From NCBI RefSeq assembly GCF_000719285.1, contig NZ_JOFS01000015.1:1-64000 (forward strand): a stretch of 64,000 nt of DNA, read 5' to 3'. The DNA is from Streptomyces bicolor. Lineage in GTDB: Bacteria > Actinomycetota > Actinomycetes > Streptomycetales > Streptomycetaceae. This document shows positions 55,183 to 62,792 of the stretch, piece by piece. Every line of letters starts with the position of its first letter. The stretch's first letter is position 1. A model generated the notes under the pieces. It saw nothing but the letters and a program-made list of their open reading frames with translations, was not told where the DNA came from and ran no database searches. A program made the position numbers and the translations under genes.

Positions 55183-56443
55183 TCAGGAACGCACCCGCCG
55201 CGAGCAGCACCACCACCCCGCCGGTGATTCCGAGCGCGACTCCGATGCCGCTGGAGCCGCCGGCGGCCGAGGCACCCACCGCCGGCTTCGAGGGCCCCTC
55301 GCCGTCCCCGGTGCCACCGGCCTCCCCGGCGTCGTTGGCACCGGGCTGCGCGCTGGCCTGGGCCGCGCTCTTCGGCGGCACCAGCTCACCCACCGGCTGC
55401 ACCTTGCCGGCCGCCTTGAAGCCCCAGTCGAAGAGGCTCGCGGTCTCCTTGTAGACCTCGTTGTGCTCGCTCTTCTCCGGGTTCATGACCGTGACGAGCA
55501 GCACCTTGCCGTCCCGCTCGGCCACACCGGTGAAGGTGGCTCCGGCGTTGGTGGTGTTGCCGTTCTTGATGCCCGCGATGCCCTGGTAGACGGGGAGGTC
55601 GCTGTCGCCGGCCAGCAGCCGGTTGGTGTTCTGGATCTCGAAGGACCCGCGGACCGACTTGCCCTTCTTGTTCTTCGTCGTCTCGCCCGGGAACTTGGCG
55701 GTGACGGTCGAGCAGTACTCGCGGAAGTCCTTCTTCTGCAGCCCTGACCGGGCGATCAGGGTGAGGTCGTACGCGGACGAGACCTGGCCCGGAGCGTCGT
55801 AGCCGTCGGGGGACACGGCGTGCGTGTCGAGGGCCTGGAGTTCTTCGGCGTGCTCGTTCATCTCCTCGACGGTGTTCTTGATCCCGCCGTTCATCTTCGA
55901 CAGGACGTGCACCGCGTCGTTGCCGGAGCGCAGGAAGACCCCGAGCCACAGGTCGTGGACGGAGTACGTCTCGCCCTCCTTTATCCCGACCATGCTGGAG
56001 CCGGAACCGACGTCGGCCAGGTCGGACGGGACGACCTTGTGCGTCATGGTCTTCGGGAACTTCGGCAGCACCGTGTCGGCGAACAGCATCTTCATGGTGC
56101 TCGCGGGCGCCAGCCGCCAGTGCGAGTTGTGCGCGGCGAGCACCTCGCCGGACTCGGCGTCGGCGATGATCCAGGAGCGCGCGGTCAGGTCCTTGGGCAG
56201 GACGGGGACACCGCTCGCGAGGTTCACCTGAGTCCCGGGCCGCCCCAACCGCTCTCCGCCCACGGTCGACATGCCGGCCGGGGGAGTGGCCGACGGGCTC
56301 GTACTCGGTGACGGCTTGGGAGCCGCGTGGGAGACGGGCGCGGTCAGCGCGAGGGACGACAGGACGGCGGAAGTGACCAGCAGGGATCGCCTGGCGGTCT
56401 TCTTGGGTGCGGGCACGACGGAGAAAGTACATGCCGTTCCCAT
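55130..56443 (-). CDS. D-alanyl-D-alanine carboxypeptidase (peptidase S11), KNG variant
   Basis: The protein has 437 residues. A signal peptide (ARRSLLVTSAVLSSLALT, then SHAAP) and a C-terminal transmembrane helix (GVALGITGGVVVLLAAGAFL) place the enzyme outside, anchored. Active-site motifs: SxxK in LAPASTMKMLFAD, SGN in LRSGNDAVH, and IAGIKNGNTTNAGA where KTG is usual, so the third motif is KNG. It trims pentapeptide side chains of peptidoglycan. ATG at 56443 is used. It is divergent from the small membrane protein gene at 56508. Confidence 0.93.
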   Translation of the reverse strand: MGTACTFSVVPAPKKTARRSLLVTSAVLSSLALTAPVSHAAPKPSPSTSPSATPPAGMSTVGGERLGRPGTQVNLASGVPVLPKDLTARSWIIADAESGEVLAAHNSHWRLAPASTMKMLFADTVLPKFPKTMTHKVVPSDLADVGSGSSMVGIKEGETYSVHDLWLGVFLRSGNDAVHVLSKMNGGIKNTVEEMNEHAEELQALDTHAVSPDGYDAPGQVSSAYDLTLIARSGLQKKDFREYCSTVTAKFPGETTKNKKGKSVRGSFEIQNTNRLLAGDSDLPVYQGIAGIKNGNTTNAGATFTGVAERDGKVLLVTVMNPEKSEHNEVYKETASLFDWGFKAAGKVQPVGELVPPKSAAQASAQPGANDAGEAGGTGDGEGPSKPAVGASAAGGSSGIGVALGITGGVVVLLAAGAFLINRRWPLPDLVRRRGRS

Positions 56444-56507
56444 GGAAGTCCCGCTTCCGGCCCCACCCCGCTCAGGGAACCGGATGGGCGACGGTGATAC
56501 TGAATGC

Positions 56508-56747
56508 ATGAAGCTCAGCCGCCCCGTCTCCTGGTTCCTGCTCGCCTTCGGGGTGTGGAGCTGGGTCATCTGGGTCACTTTCGTCAAAAACCTGATCAAG
56601 GACAGCAGCGGGCTCGCCTTCGACGACGGTCACCCGACGGCGTACTTCTGGGTGCACCTGCTGCTGGCTGTCGTCTCCTTCGTATTGGGGACGGTCATCG
56701 GGGTCATCGGGTTGCGTGGAGTGCGCGCACTGCGCCGCACGCCATAG
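56508..56747 (+). CDS. Small two-helix membrane protein (SCO4848 family)
   Basis: The protein has 79 residues and two transmembrane helices (about 5-25 and 48-70). It begins KLSRPVSWFLLAFGVWSWVIW and has FDDGHPTAYFWVHLLLA in the loop, the pattern of a small family named after S. coelicolor SCO4848. Only 64 bp separate it from the divergent carboxypeptidase gene, a position I recall as conserved in Streptomyces. Function unknown; perhaps envelope related. Confidence 0.88.
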   Translation: MKLSRPVSWFLLAFGVWSWVIWVTFVKNLIKDSSGLAFDDGHPTAYFWVHLLLAVVSFVLGTVIGVIGLRGVRALRRTP

Positions 56748-56804
56748 GAACTCGGCCACGACCCGGGACGTTCACTCAGCACGCAACGGAAAGGGAACGT
56801 CGGC

Positions 56805-58178
56805 GTGGTCATCGTCTTCGCGCTTGTCGCACTTCTCGTGCTGTCCGCCCTGGTGGCGGGCAACTGGTGGGTGTGGCGCCGTCTGTTCCGCGACACGACG
56901 CGCGGGCCCGGCTTCGCGCGCCGCGCGGGTGTGGTGGTGATCGCCGGTGGCTGGGCGCTGACGGTCGGGGCGTTCGTCGCCGAACGCGCGGGCGCCCCCT
57001 TCCGGCTCCAGCAGATCCTGGCCTGGCCGGGCTTCCTGTGGCTGGCCCTGTCGATATACCTGCTGCTGGGTGTGCTGGCGGGTGAACTCGTACGGCCGCT
57101 GCTGCGGCGCTTGCTCGAGCGGCGGGCGCGCGCCGAGGAAGCCGTACGGGAGCCGGAGCCCGAGCCGGTACCGGCCGGAGTGACGGTGGCCACACCCGCC
57201 GCCGGGGCATCCATTGCGTCGACCGCCACGGCTGCCGTCACGACGCCCGCCACCAAGCCGGCCGAGAACCGGACGCTCCCGTCCGCACCCGACGAGTCGT
57301 CGTCCCCCACGCCCGCCCCCGACTCCGCCGACCCGTCCCGCCCCCTGGCCACCCCCACCCGCCGCCTGTTCGTCTCCCGTGTCCTCGCCGGTGCCGCCGC
57401 GGCGGCCGCGGTCGGCACGGTCGGTTACGGCACCTACGGCGTCCTGCGCGGACCGACGGTCAAGCGGGTCACCGTCCCGCTGGCGAAGCTGCCGCGCGCG
57501 GCGCACGGTTACCGCATCGCGGTCGTCAGCGACATCCACCTGGGCCCGGTCCTGGGCCGTGGCTTCGCCCAGAAGGTCGTCGACACGATCAACGGCACCC
57601 AGCCCGACCTCATCGCGGTGGTCGGCGACCTGGTGGACGGCAGCGTGAAGGACCTCGGCCCGGCGGCGGCCCCGCTCGCCGGGCTCCGGGCGAGACACGG
57701 GGCGTTCTTCGTCACCGGCAACCACGAGTACTTCTCGGGGGCCGAGCAGTGGGTCGAGGAGGTACGCCGCCTGGGCCTGCGCCCGCTGGAGAACGCCCGC
57801 ACCGAACTGCCCCACTTCGACCTGGCCGGTGTCAACGACGTCTCGGGCGAGAGCGAGGGCCAGGGCCCCGACTTCGCCAAGGCCCTCGGCGACCGGGACA
57901 GGGCACGCGCGTGCGTGCTCCTCGCCCATCAGCCGGTTCAGATCCATGACGCCGTCGACCACGGCGTCGACCTCCAGCTCTCCGGCCACACGCACGGCGG
58001 CCAGTTGTGGCCCGGCAACCTCATCGCGGGCCTGGCGAACCCCACCCTGGCCGGCCTGGAGCGTTACGGCGACACCCAGTTGTATGTCAGCCGGGGCGCG
58101 GGCGCCTGGGGCCCGCCGACGCGCGTGGGCGCCCCCTCGGACATCACGGTGATCGAGCTGGCGTCCCGTCAGGCCTGA
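56805..58178 (+). CDS. Membrane metallophosphoesterase
   Basis: The protein has 457 residues. Three N-terminal helices are followed by a Pro/Ala/Ser linker, another helix with a twin-arginine-like stretch (TRRLFVSRVLAGAAAAAAVG) and the catalytic domain. All calcineurin-type metal motifs are intact: SDIHLGP, GDLVDGS, GNHEYFSG and SGHTHGGQLWPG. Relatives include YaeI/YkuE-type enzymes acting on lipid-linked or wall phosphates. GTG at 56805 has GGAAAGG upstream. Probably co-transcribed with the small membrane protein 57 bp before it. Confidence 0.92.
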   Translation: MVIVFALVALLVLSALVAGNWWVWRRLFRDTTRGPGFARRAGVVVIAGGWALTVGAFVAERAGAPFRLQQILAWPGFLWLALSIYLLLGVLAGELVRPLLRRLLERRARAEEAVREPEPEPVPAGVTVATPAAGASIASTATAAVTTPATKPAENRTLPSAPDESSSPTPAPDSADPSRPLATPTRRLFVSRVLAGAAAAAAVGTVGYGTYGVLRGPTVKRVTVPLAKLPRAAHGYRIAVVSDIHLGPVLGRGFAQKVVDTINGTQPDLIAVVGDLVDGSVKDLGPAAAPLAGLRARHGAFFVTGNHEYFSGAEQWVEEVRRLGLRPLENARTELPHFDLAGVNDVSGESEGQGPDFAKALGDRDRARACVLLAHQPVQIHDAVDHGVDLQLSGHTHGGQLWPGNLIAGLANPTLAGLERYGDTQLYVSRGAGAWGPPTRVGAPSDITVIELASRQA

Positions 58179-58322
58179 CGACTAGGCCCCGAACGGCCGT
58201 ACGGCCGCGGCATCCTGCCTGTGAACAGCCTGTGAAACCCGCTGGAAACGCCCGTAGGTAAGTTCTTTCCCATGTCACCCGAATTCCCTTCCCCCTGCTG
58301 AAACACGTGTGATTAGGTGTGC

Positions 58323-58344
58323 GCGCCACTAAGGGGAGTGGCGC
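58323..58344 (+). promoter_or_regulatory. Hairpin and promoter-like region before the solute-binding protein gene
   Basis: GCGCCACT-AAGGGG-AGTGGCGC forms a perfect 8-bp stem-loop, preceded by GTGTGATTAGGTGTG, which contains a possible -10 hexamer (about 58309-58319). The hairpin would sit at the 5' end of the transcript, about 50 bases ahead of the ATG. Confidence 0.5.
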
Positions 58345-58394
58345 AATCCATTGCTCATGCGGAGGCCCGTCGAGGGCCTGGGGAGAGGGCACCC

Positions 58395-59954
58395 ATGCGT
58401 TCGGTTCGCATGCGGATTCTCGCGACGCTGCTCGTGCTGGCGGCCGTGGGAGTGGGCGGCTGGCAGTTGCTGCCGTCGCGGGACGATCAGGACAGGACCA
58501 TCACGGTCGGCACGACGGACGCCGTCACGTCGCTCGATCCGGCCGGCGCCTACGACGCCGGATCCTGGGCGCTGTTCAACAACGTGTTCCAGTCACTGCT
58601 GACCTTCGAGCCGGGCGGCGTCACCCCCGTGCCGGACGCGGCGGAGAGCTGCGGCTTCGTCGGCACCCAGCTGAGCACCTACCGCTGCGAGCTGCGCGAC
58701 GGCCTCACCTTCCCGAGCGGGCGCGTCATGAGCGCGCAGGACGTCAAGTACTCCTTCGACCGGGTCAAGCGGATCAAGTCGAACGTCGGCCCGTCCTCCC
58801 TGCTGGACACGCTCGGCTCGGTGACCACGAGCGGCCGTACCGTCACCTTCCATCTGTCGTCGCCCGACGCCACGTTCCCGCTCAAGGTGGCCACCGGAGC
58901 GGGCTCCATCGTCGACCGTGAGAAGTATCCGGCGGACGCGCTGCGCACCGACAACGCTGTCGACGGCACCGGTCCCTACACCCTGACCACGTTCACGAGG
59001 GACAAGAAGGCCGTCCTCGCTCCCAACTCGCACTACCAGGGCGCCCTCGACGGCACCGGCCGCCCCGTCGAACTGCGCTACTACCCGGACTCCGACGCCC
59101 TGGACGGCGCCTGGAAGGCGAGGCGGATCGACGTCGCCACGCGCACACTGCCGCCCGAGGTCCTCGCCGGCCTGAACGCCGCCGACCCCGGCCAGCGCGT
59201 CTCCGAGGCCGACAGTGCCGAGATCCGCAACCTGTACTTCAACACCCGCGCGGGCTCGCCCCTGCACGACGTCCGGGTCCGCCAGGCCATGGCCTGGCTG
59301 ATCGACCGCGACAGGCTGGCGGCCAGGGTGTACAAGGGCACCGTCGACCCGCTGTACTCGCTGATCCCGACCGGCATCACCGGCCACACGACGTCGTTCT
59401 TCGACACCTATCCCCAGCTCAGCACCGCCAAGGCCCGCGCTCTGCTCACCGAGGCCGGCGTCAGCCTGCCCGTCCGCCTCACCTACGGCTACGGCACAGG
59501 CCGGGGCGCCGCGAGCGCCGAGGAAGCCGCTGAGCTGAAGCGGCAGTTGGAAGCGGGCGGCCTGTTCAAGGTGACGGTCAAGGGCTACGAGTGGACCGAC
59601 TTCCAGAAGCGCTGGGCGGGCGGCAAGCTCGACGCGTATGCCGTCGGCTGGGTCGCCGACTTCCCCGACCCGGACACCTACGGCGGCCCGCTCGTCGGCA
59701 GCACCGGAACCATGAACACCGGCTACCGCAACAAGACCGTGGACCGGCTGATCACGGCCAGCCAGCAGTACGCCGACCGCAGCGAGGCCATACGGGACTT
59801 CCGCTCGGTGCAGGAGGCCGTCGCCCGCGACGTCCCCGTCATCCCGCTGTGGCAGGCCAAGGAGTACGTCGTCACCAGCGGGGACGTCGGCGGCGGCCAG
59901 TATCTGTCGGACGGCACCGGTGTCTTCCGCCTCTGGCGTCTCACCTGGATCTGA
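58395..59954 (+). CDS. ABC transporter substrate-binding protein, oligopeptide/nickel family (SBP_bac_5)
   Basis: The protein has 519 residues. An N-terminal hydrophobic helix (MRILATLLVLAAVGVGGWQLL) has no lipobox Cys, so it is secreted or membrane-anchored by this helix. The family fold shows TITVGTTDAVTSLDPAGAYDAGSW, YRCELRDGLTFPSGR, DVKYSFDRV, VDGTGPYTL and DVRVRQAMAWLIDRDRLA. VGWVADFPDPDTYGGPL follows. No permease or ATPase gene lies next to it, so its transporter is encoded elsewhere or it serves as a sensor. ATG at 58395 has GGGAGAGG upstream. Confidence 0.9.
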   Translation: MRSVRMRILATLLVLAAVGVGGWQLLPSRDDQDRTITVGTTDAVTSLDPAGAYDAGSWALFNNVFQSLLTFEPGGVTPVPDAAESCGFVGTQLSTYRCELRDGLTFPSGRVMSAQDVKYSFDRVKRIKSNVGPSSLLDTLGSVTTSGRTVTFHLSSPDATFPLKVATGAGSIVDREKYPADALRTDNAVDGTGPYTLTTFTRDKKAVLAPNSHYQGALDGTGRPVELRYYPDSDALDGAWKARRIDVATRTLPPEVLAGLNAADPGQRVSEADSAEIRNLYFNTRAGSPLHDVRVRQAMAWLIDRDRLAARVYKGTVDPLYSLIPTGITGHTTSFFDTYPQLSTAKARALLTEAGVSLPVRLTYGYGTGRGAASAEEAAELKRQLEAGGLFKVTVKGYEWTDFQKRWAGGKLDAYAVGWVADFPDPDTYGGPLVGSTGTMNTGYRNKTVDRLITASQQYADRSEAIRDFRSVQEAVARDVPVIPLWQAKEYVVTSGDVGGGQYLSDGTGVFRLWRLTWI

Positions 59955-60050
59955 CGCGATCTGGCGGCCTTGTCACTCCATGCGGTGATGCCAGGGAGCC
60001 ACCCCGCGCTGCACCATGTGACGGAGGTGTGCGCAGGGTGAGGAGCAAAC

Positions 60051-60464
60051 GTGGTGAGACGCAACGCCTTTCGGCTGCCCCGGCACCCGGCGTCGGTCGG
60101 ACTCGCCCGCCGCCGGGTCCGGGACCACCTGGCCGACTGGGGGCACGGACCGCGGGATGCGGCGCTGGAGGACACGGTGCTGCTCGTCTCGGAGCTGGCC
60201 ACCAACGTCGTACGCCACGGCCCTCTCCTGGAGCGCGAGTTCGAGGTCGCCGTGACCGCGCTCGCCGACGGTTCCTGTCTGATCGAGGTGTCGGACGAGG
60301 GTCGGCTGGAGCCGCGGTTACGGGTGGTGGAGGAGTGGGAGGAGACCGGCCGCGGCCTGCACCTGGTGGAACACCTGGCCGCGGCGTGGGGGGTGTGGAG
60401 CCGGGGGCGCCATGGGAAGACGGTGTGGGCGCTGATACTCGCCAACGCCGCGGCCGACAACTGA
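60051..60464 (+). CDS. RsbW-like HATPase regulator with a TTA codon
   Basis: The protein has 137 residues of GHKL fold: N-box LLVSELATNVVRHG, D-box VSDEGRLEP, G-box GRGLHLVEHLAAAWGVW, and GKTVWALI at the end. It is probably an anti-sigma factor or switch kinase. Codon 90 is TTA (60318-60320, within EPRLRVV), so its translation should depend on the bldA tRNA. GTG at 60051 has GAGGAG upstream; a second GTG follows directly. It converges with the sensor kinase gene, 15 bp between the ends. Confidence 0.9.
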   Translation: MVRRNAFRLPRHPASVGLARRRVRDHLADWGHGPRDAALEDTVLLVSELATNVVRHGPLLEREFEVAVTALADGSCLIEVSDEGRLEPRLRVVEEWEETGRGLHLVEHLAAAWGVWSRGRHGKTVWALILANAAADN

Positions 60465-60479
60465 GCGGCTCGAAAGTGG

Positions 60480-61949
60480 TTACGACCGTAAAGGCGCCAC
60501 CGGCAGTGTCACCGTCACCGCCAGCCCCTCACCAGGCGCCGTCCGCACCGTGACGTCCCCGCCGTGAGCCTCCACCACGCCCTGCACGATCGCCATCCCC
60601 AGCCCGCTGCCCGCACCGCCGCCGGCCCGGAAGAACCGGTCGAAGACGCGGGCCGCGTCCTCCTCGCACAGCCCTGGCCCCTCGTCCTCGACACACAGCC
60701 GTACGACCCGGTCCGCGCGCTCCACCCCGAGCCGCACCGGCACATCGGCGGGCGTGTGCGTACGGACGTTGCTCAGCAGGTTGCCCAGTACCTGGCGCAG
60801 ACCCGACTCGTCGGCCCGCACGAGCAGCGTGCCGTCCGCGTCGACGGTGATGGGCCGCTGCGGCTGCTGCACCCGCAGATCCTCGGCGGCGTCACGCGCC
60901 AGGCGGCTCAAGTCGACGTTCGTGAAGCGCAGTTCGGGCCGTTGGTCGAGGCGGGCGAGGGTGAGCAGTTCGTCGACGAGGCGTCCCATGCGGTCGACCT
61001 CGCCGTTCATCCGGTCCCAGGCGCGCTTGCGCTCGGCCGGTTCCGTCAGCATTCCCCTGTCGTACAGCTGGAGGTAGCCGCGTATCGCGGACAGCGGGGT
61101 GCGCAGCTCGTGCGAGGCGTCGCCGACGAAACGGCGCAGCTGGGCCGCGCTGCGCTCGCGCGTGCGGTACGCCGACTCCACCTGGTGGAGCATGGAGTTG
61201 AGGGCGACCCGGAGCTGCTCGACCTCCAGGGTGGGGTCGCGGCTGGAGGGGACGCGCCGGGTCAGGTCGCCCTCGGCGATCGCCGACGACGTCTCCACCA
61301 TGTCCTCCAGCGGCCGCATCCGGCGGCGCACACTGAGCATGGTCATCCAGCCGAGCAGTGCCAGCAGCAGGGTGCCGACGGCCAGGTCCATCCGCAGTGC
61401 CTTGCCCATGCCCTCGTGCAGGCCTTCGGTCGGTATGGCGATCAGCACGACGGTGCCGTCCGCCAGCCGGGCGCCGGCCGTCCGGTAGCGGTCGCCATCG
61501 ACCCGTACGTCCCTCGGCTCCTCGTCGGCGGCGAGGGCGACCGGGTCCTTCGCGGCGGCGGCGAGCGCGTGCTGGCGCGGCGTCGGCTCCAGCGGGCCGA
61601 GGGCCACCGGCCGCCCGGCGGAGTCGACGGCGACGTACACCATGGCCGGGCTCGGCAGCGGATCCGCGTCCGTGGCGCCGTCGCCTGGAAACCTGTCCAG
61701 CGCGATGCCCAGTTCGCTCAGCGATTCGATCTGCCGCAGGGTGAACCCGGCGTTCCGCAGCGTCGTGCGCGCGCTCTTCAGCTCGCTGTCGACCTTGTCG
61801 AGCAGATAGAACCGCGCGGTCATCAGGCTGACCGCGGTCGCGACGACGATGCCCACCGCCAGCAGCGCCACGTTCGCCAGCGTCAGCTTGCCGCGCAGCG
61901 AGTGGATGCCGCGCCGGCGGCAGACGTCGAAGATCCTGAGGACCTTCAT
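60480..61949 (-). CDS. Membrane sensor histidine kinase
   Basis: The protein has 489 residues. Two transmembrane helices (about 25-46 and 190-208) flank an extracellular sensor region with no recognised fold. A HAMP-like stretch (RRMRPLEDMVETSSAIAEGDLTRRV) is followed by the phosphoacceptor His in DASHELRTPLSAIRGYLQLYD. The ATPase N-box is NLLSNVRTH, then DEGPGL and GSGLGMAIVQGVV. It is coupled by an ATGA overlap to the response regulator gene upstream. Signal unknown; the divergent MMPL transporter is a likely target. Confidence 0.95.
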   Translation of the reverse strand: MKVLRIFDVCRRRGIHSLRGKLTLANVALLAVGIVVATAVSLMTARFYLLDKVDSELKSARTTLRNAGFTLRQIESLSELGIALDRFPGDGATDADPLPSPAMVYVAVDSAGRPVALGPLEPTPRQHALAAAAKDPVALAADEEPRDVRVDGDRYRTAGARLADGTVVLIAIPTEGLHEGMGKALRMDLAVGTLLLALLGWMTMLSVRRRMRPLEDMVETSSAIAEGDLTRRVPSSRDPTLEVEQLRVALNSMLHQVESAYRTRERSAAQLRRFVGDASHELRTPLSAIRGYLQLYDRGMLTEPAERKRAWDRMNGEVDRMGRLVDELLTLARLDQRPELRFTNVDLSRLARDAAEDLRVQQPQRPITVDADGTLLVRADESGLRQVLGNLLSNVRTHTPADVPVRLGVERADRVVRLCVEDEGPGLCEEDAARVFDRFFRAGGGAGSGLGMAIVQGVVEAHGGDVTVRTAPGEGLAVTVTLPVAPLRS

Positions 61950-62635
61950 GCCAGCCCGTATCCGACGCCGCGGCGCGTGGTGATCACCGGCGGTCCCAGG
62001 GCGTCCAGTTTGCGCCGGAGATAGCTGATGTAGGTCTCGACGACGGTCGACTCGGGCGGGGTGTGCTCGTACTGCCAGACGTGGCGCAGGAGTTGCTCCT
62101 TGGGCACGATCCGGCCGCCGTTGCGCACCAGGAAGCGCAGCAAGGCGTACTCGGTCGGGGTGAGCTCGACGGTGCGGCCCGCGCGGCGCACCGAGTACGT
62201 CGTCTCGTCCAGCTCCAGATCGCCGTATCTGAGCGGCGGTCGCTGCTGCAGGACGTCGTCCGGGCGGGTGCGGCGCAGCACGGCCGCGATCCGGGCGATG
62301 ACCACGTCCACGTCGAACGGCTTGGTGATGTAGTCGTCGCCGAAGCCGAGGGCGCCGACGATCTCGGCGGGCGAGTCGCGAGCGGTGAGGAAGACGAGCG
62401 CCAGGTCGGGGCGTCGCTCGCGCAGTTCACGCCCGAGGGCGCGGCCGTCACCGTCCGGGAGCATGACGTCGAGGAGCGCCACATCGGGTCGGGTGCGCTC
62501 GGCGAGGGTGAGCGCCTCGCGGACGGTGCCCGCGATCATGACCTCGAAGCGGTGGTAGCGCAGGGCGATGGCGAGGACGTCCGCGATGGACTCCTCGTCC
62601 TCCACCACCAGCACGGTGCCAGAAGCCGTCGTCAT
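61946..62635 (-). CDS. OmpR/PhoB-family response regulator
   Basis: The protein has 229 residues. The receiver domain has the acidic pair in VLVVEDEES, the phospho-Asp in VALLDVMLPDGDG and the Lys in YITKPFDVD. The C-terminal winged helix contains LTPTEYALLRFLVRNGGRIVPKEQLL and TYISYLRRKLDALGPPVI by region, ending in GVGYGLA. ATG at 62635. It is transcribed with the sensor kinase and is divergent from the MMPL gene (157-bp shared region), which it probably controls. Confidence 0.95.
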   Translation of the reverse strand: MTTASGTVLVVEDEESIADVLAIALRYHRFEVMIAGTVREALTLAERTRPDVALLDVMLPDGDGRALGRELRERRPDLALVFLTARDSPAEIVGALGFGDDYITKPFDVDVVIARIAAVLRRTRPDDVLQQRPPLRYGDLELDETTYSVRRAGRTVELTPTEYALLRFLVRNGGRIVPKEQLLRHVWQYEHTPPESTVVETYISYLRRKLDALGPPVITTRRGVGYGLA

Positions 62636-62792
62636 GTCCCCAGTATCGGCGGGGCCACTGACAGTCGGGTGGCCCGGCCGCTTTGGAGTTCCTTGAGAGT
62701 CATGGCCGTCGCCTGCCACGCGCGCGCGGCGCCGCCAATCCTGTTGCCCAGGACCTGGGGGACCGACCGAAACCGAATAAGGAGCGTTGAGC

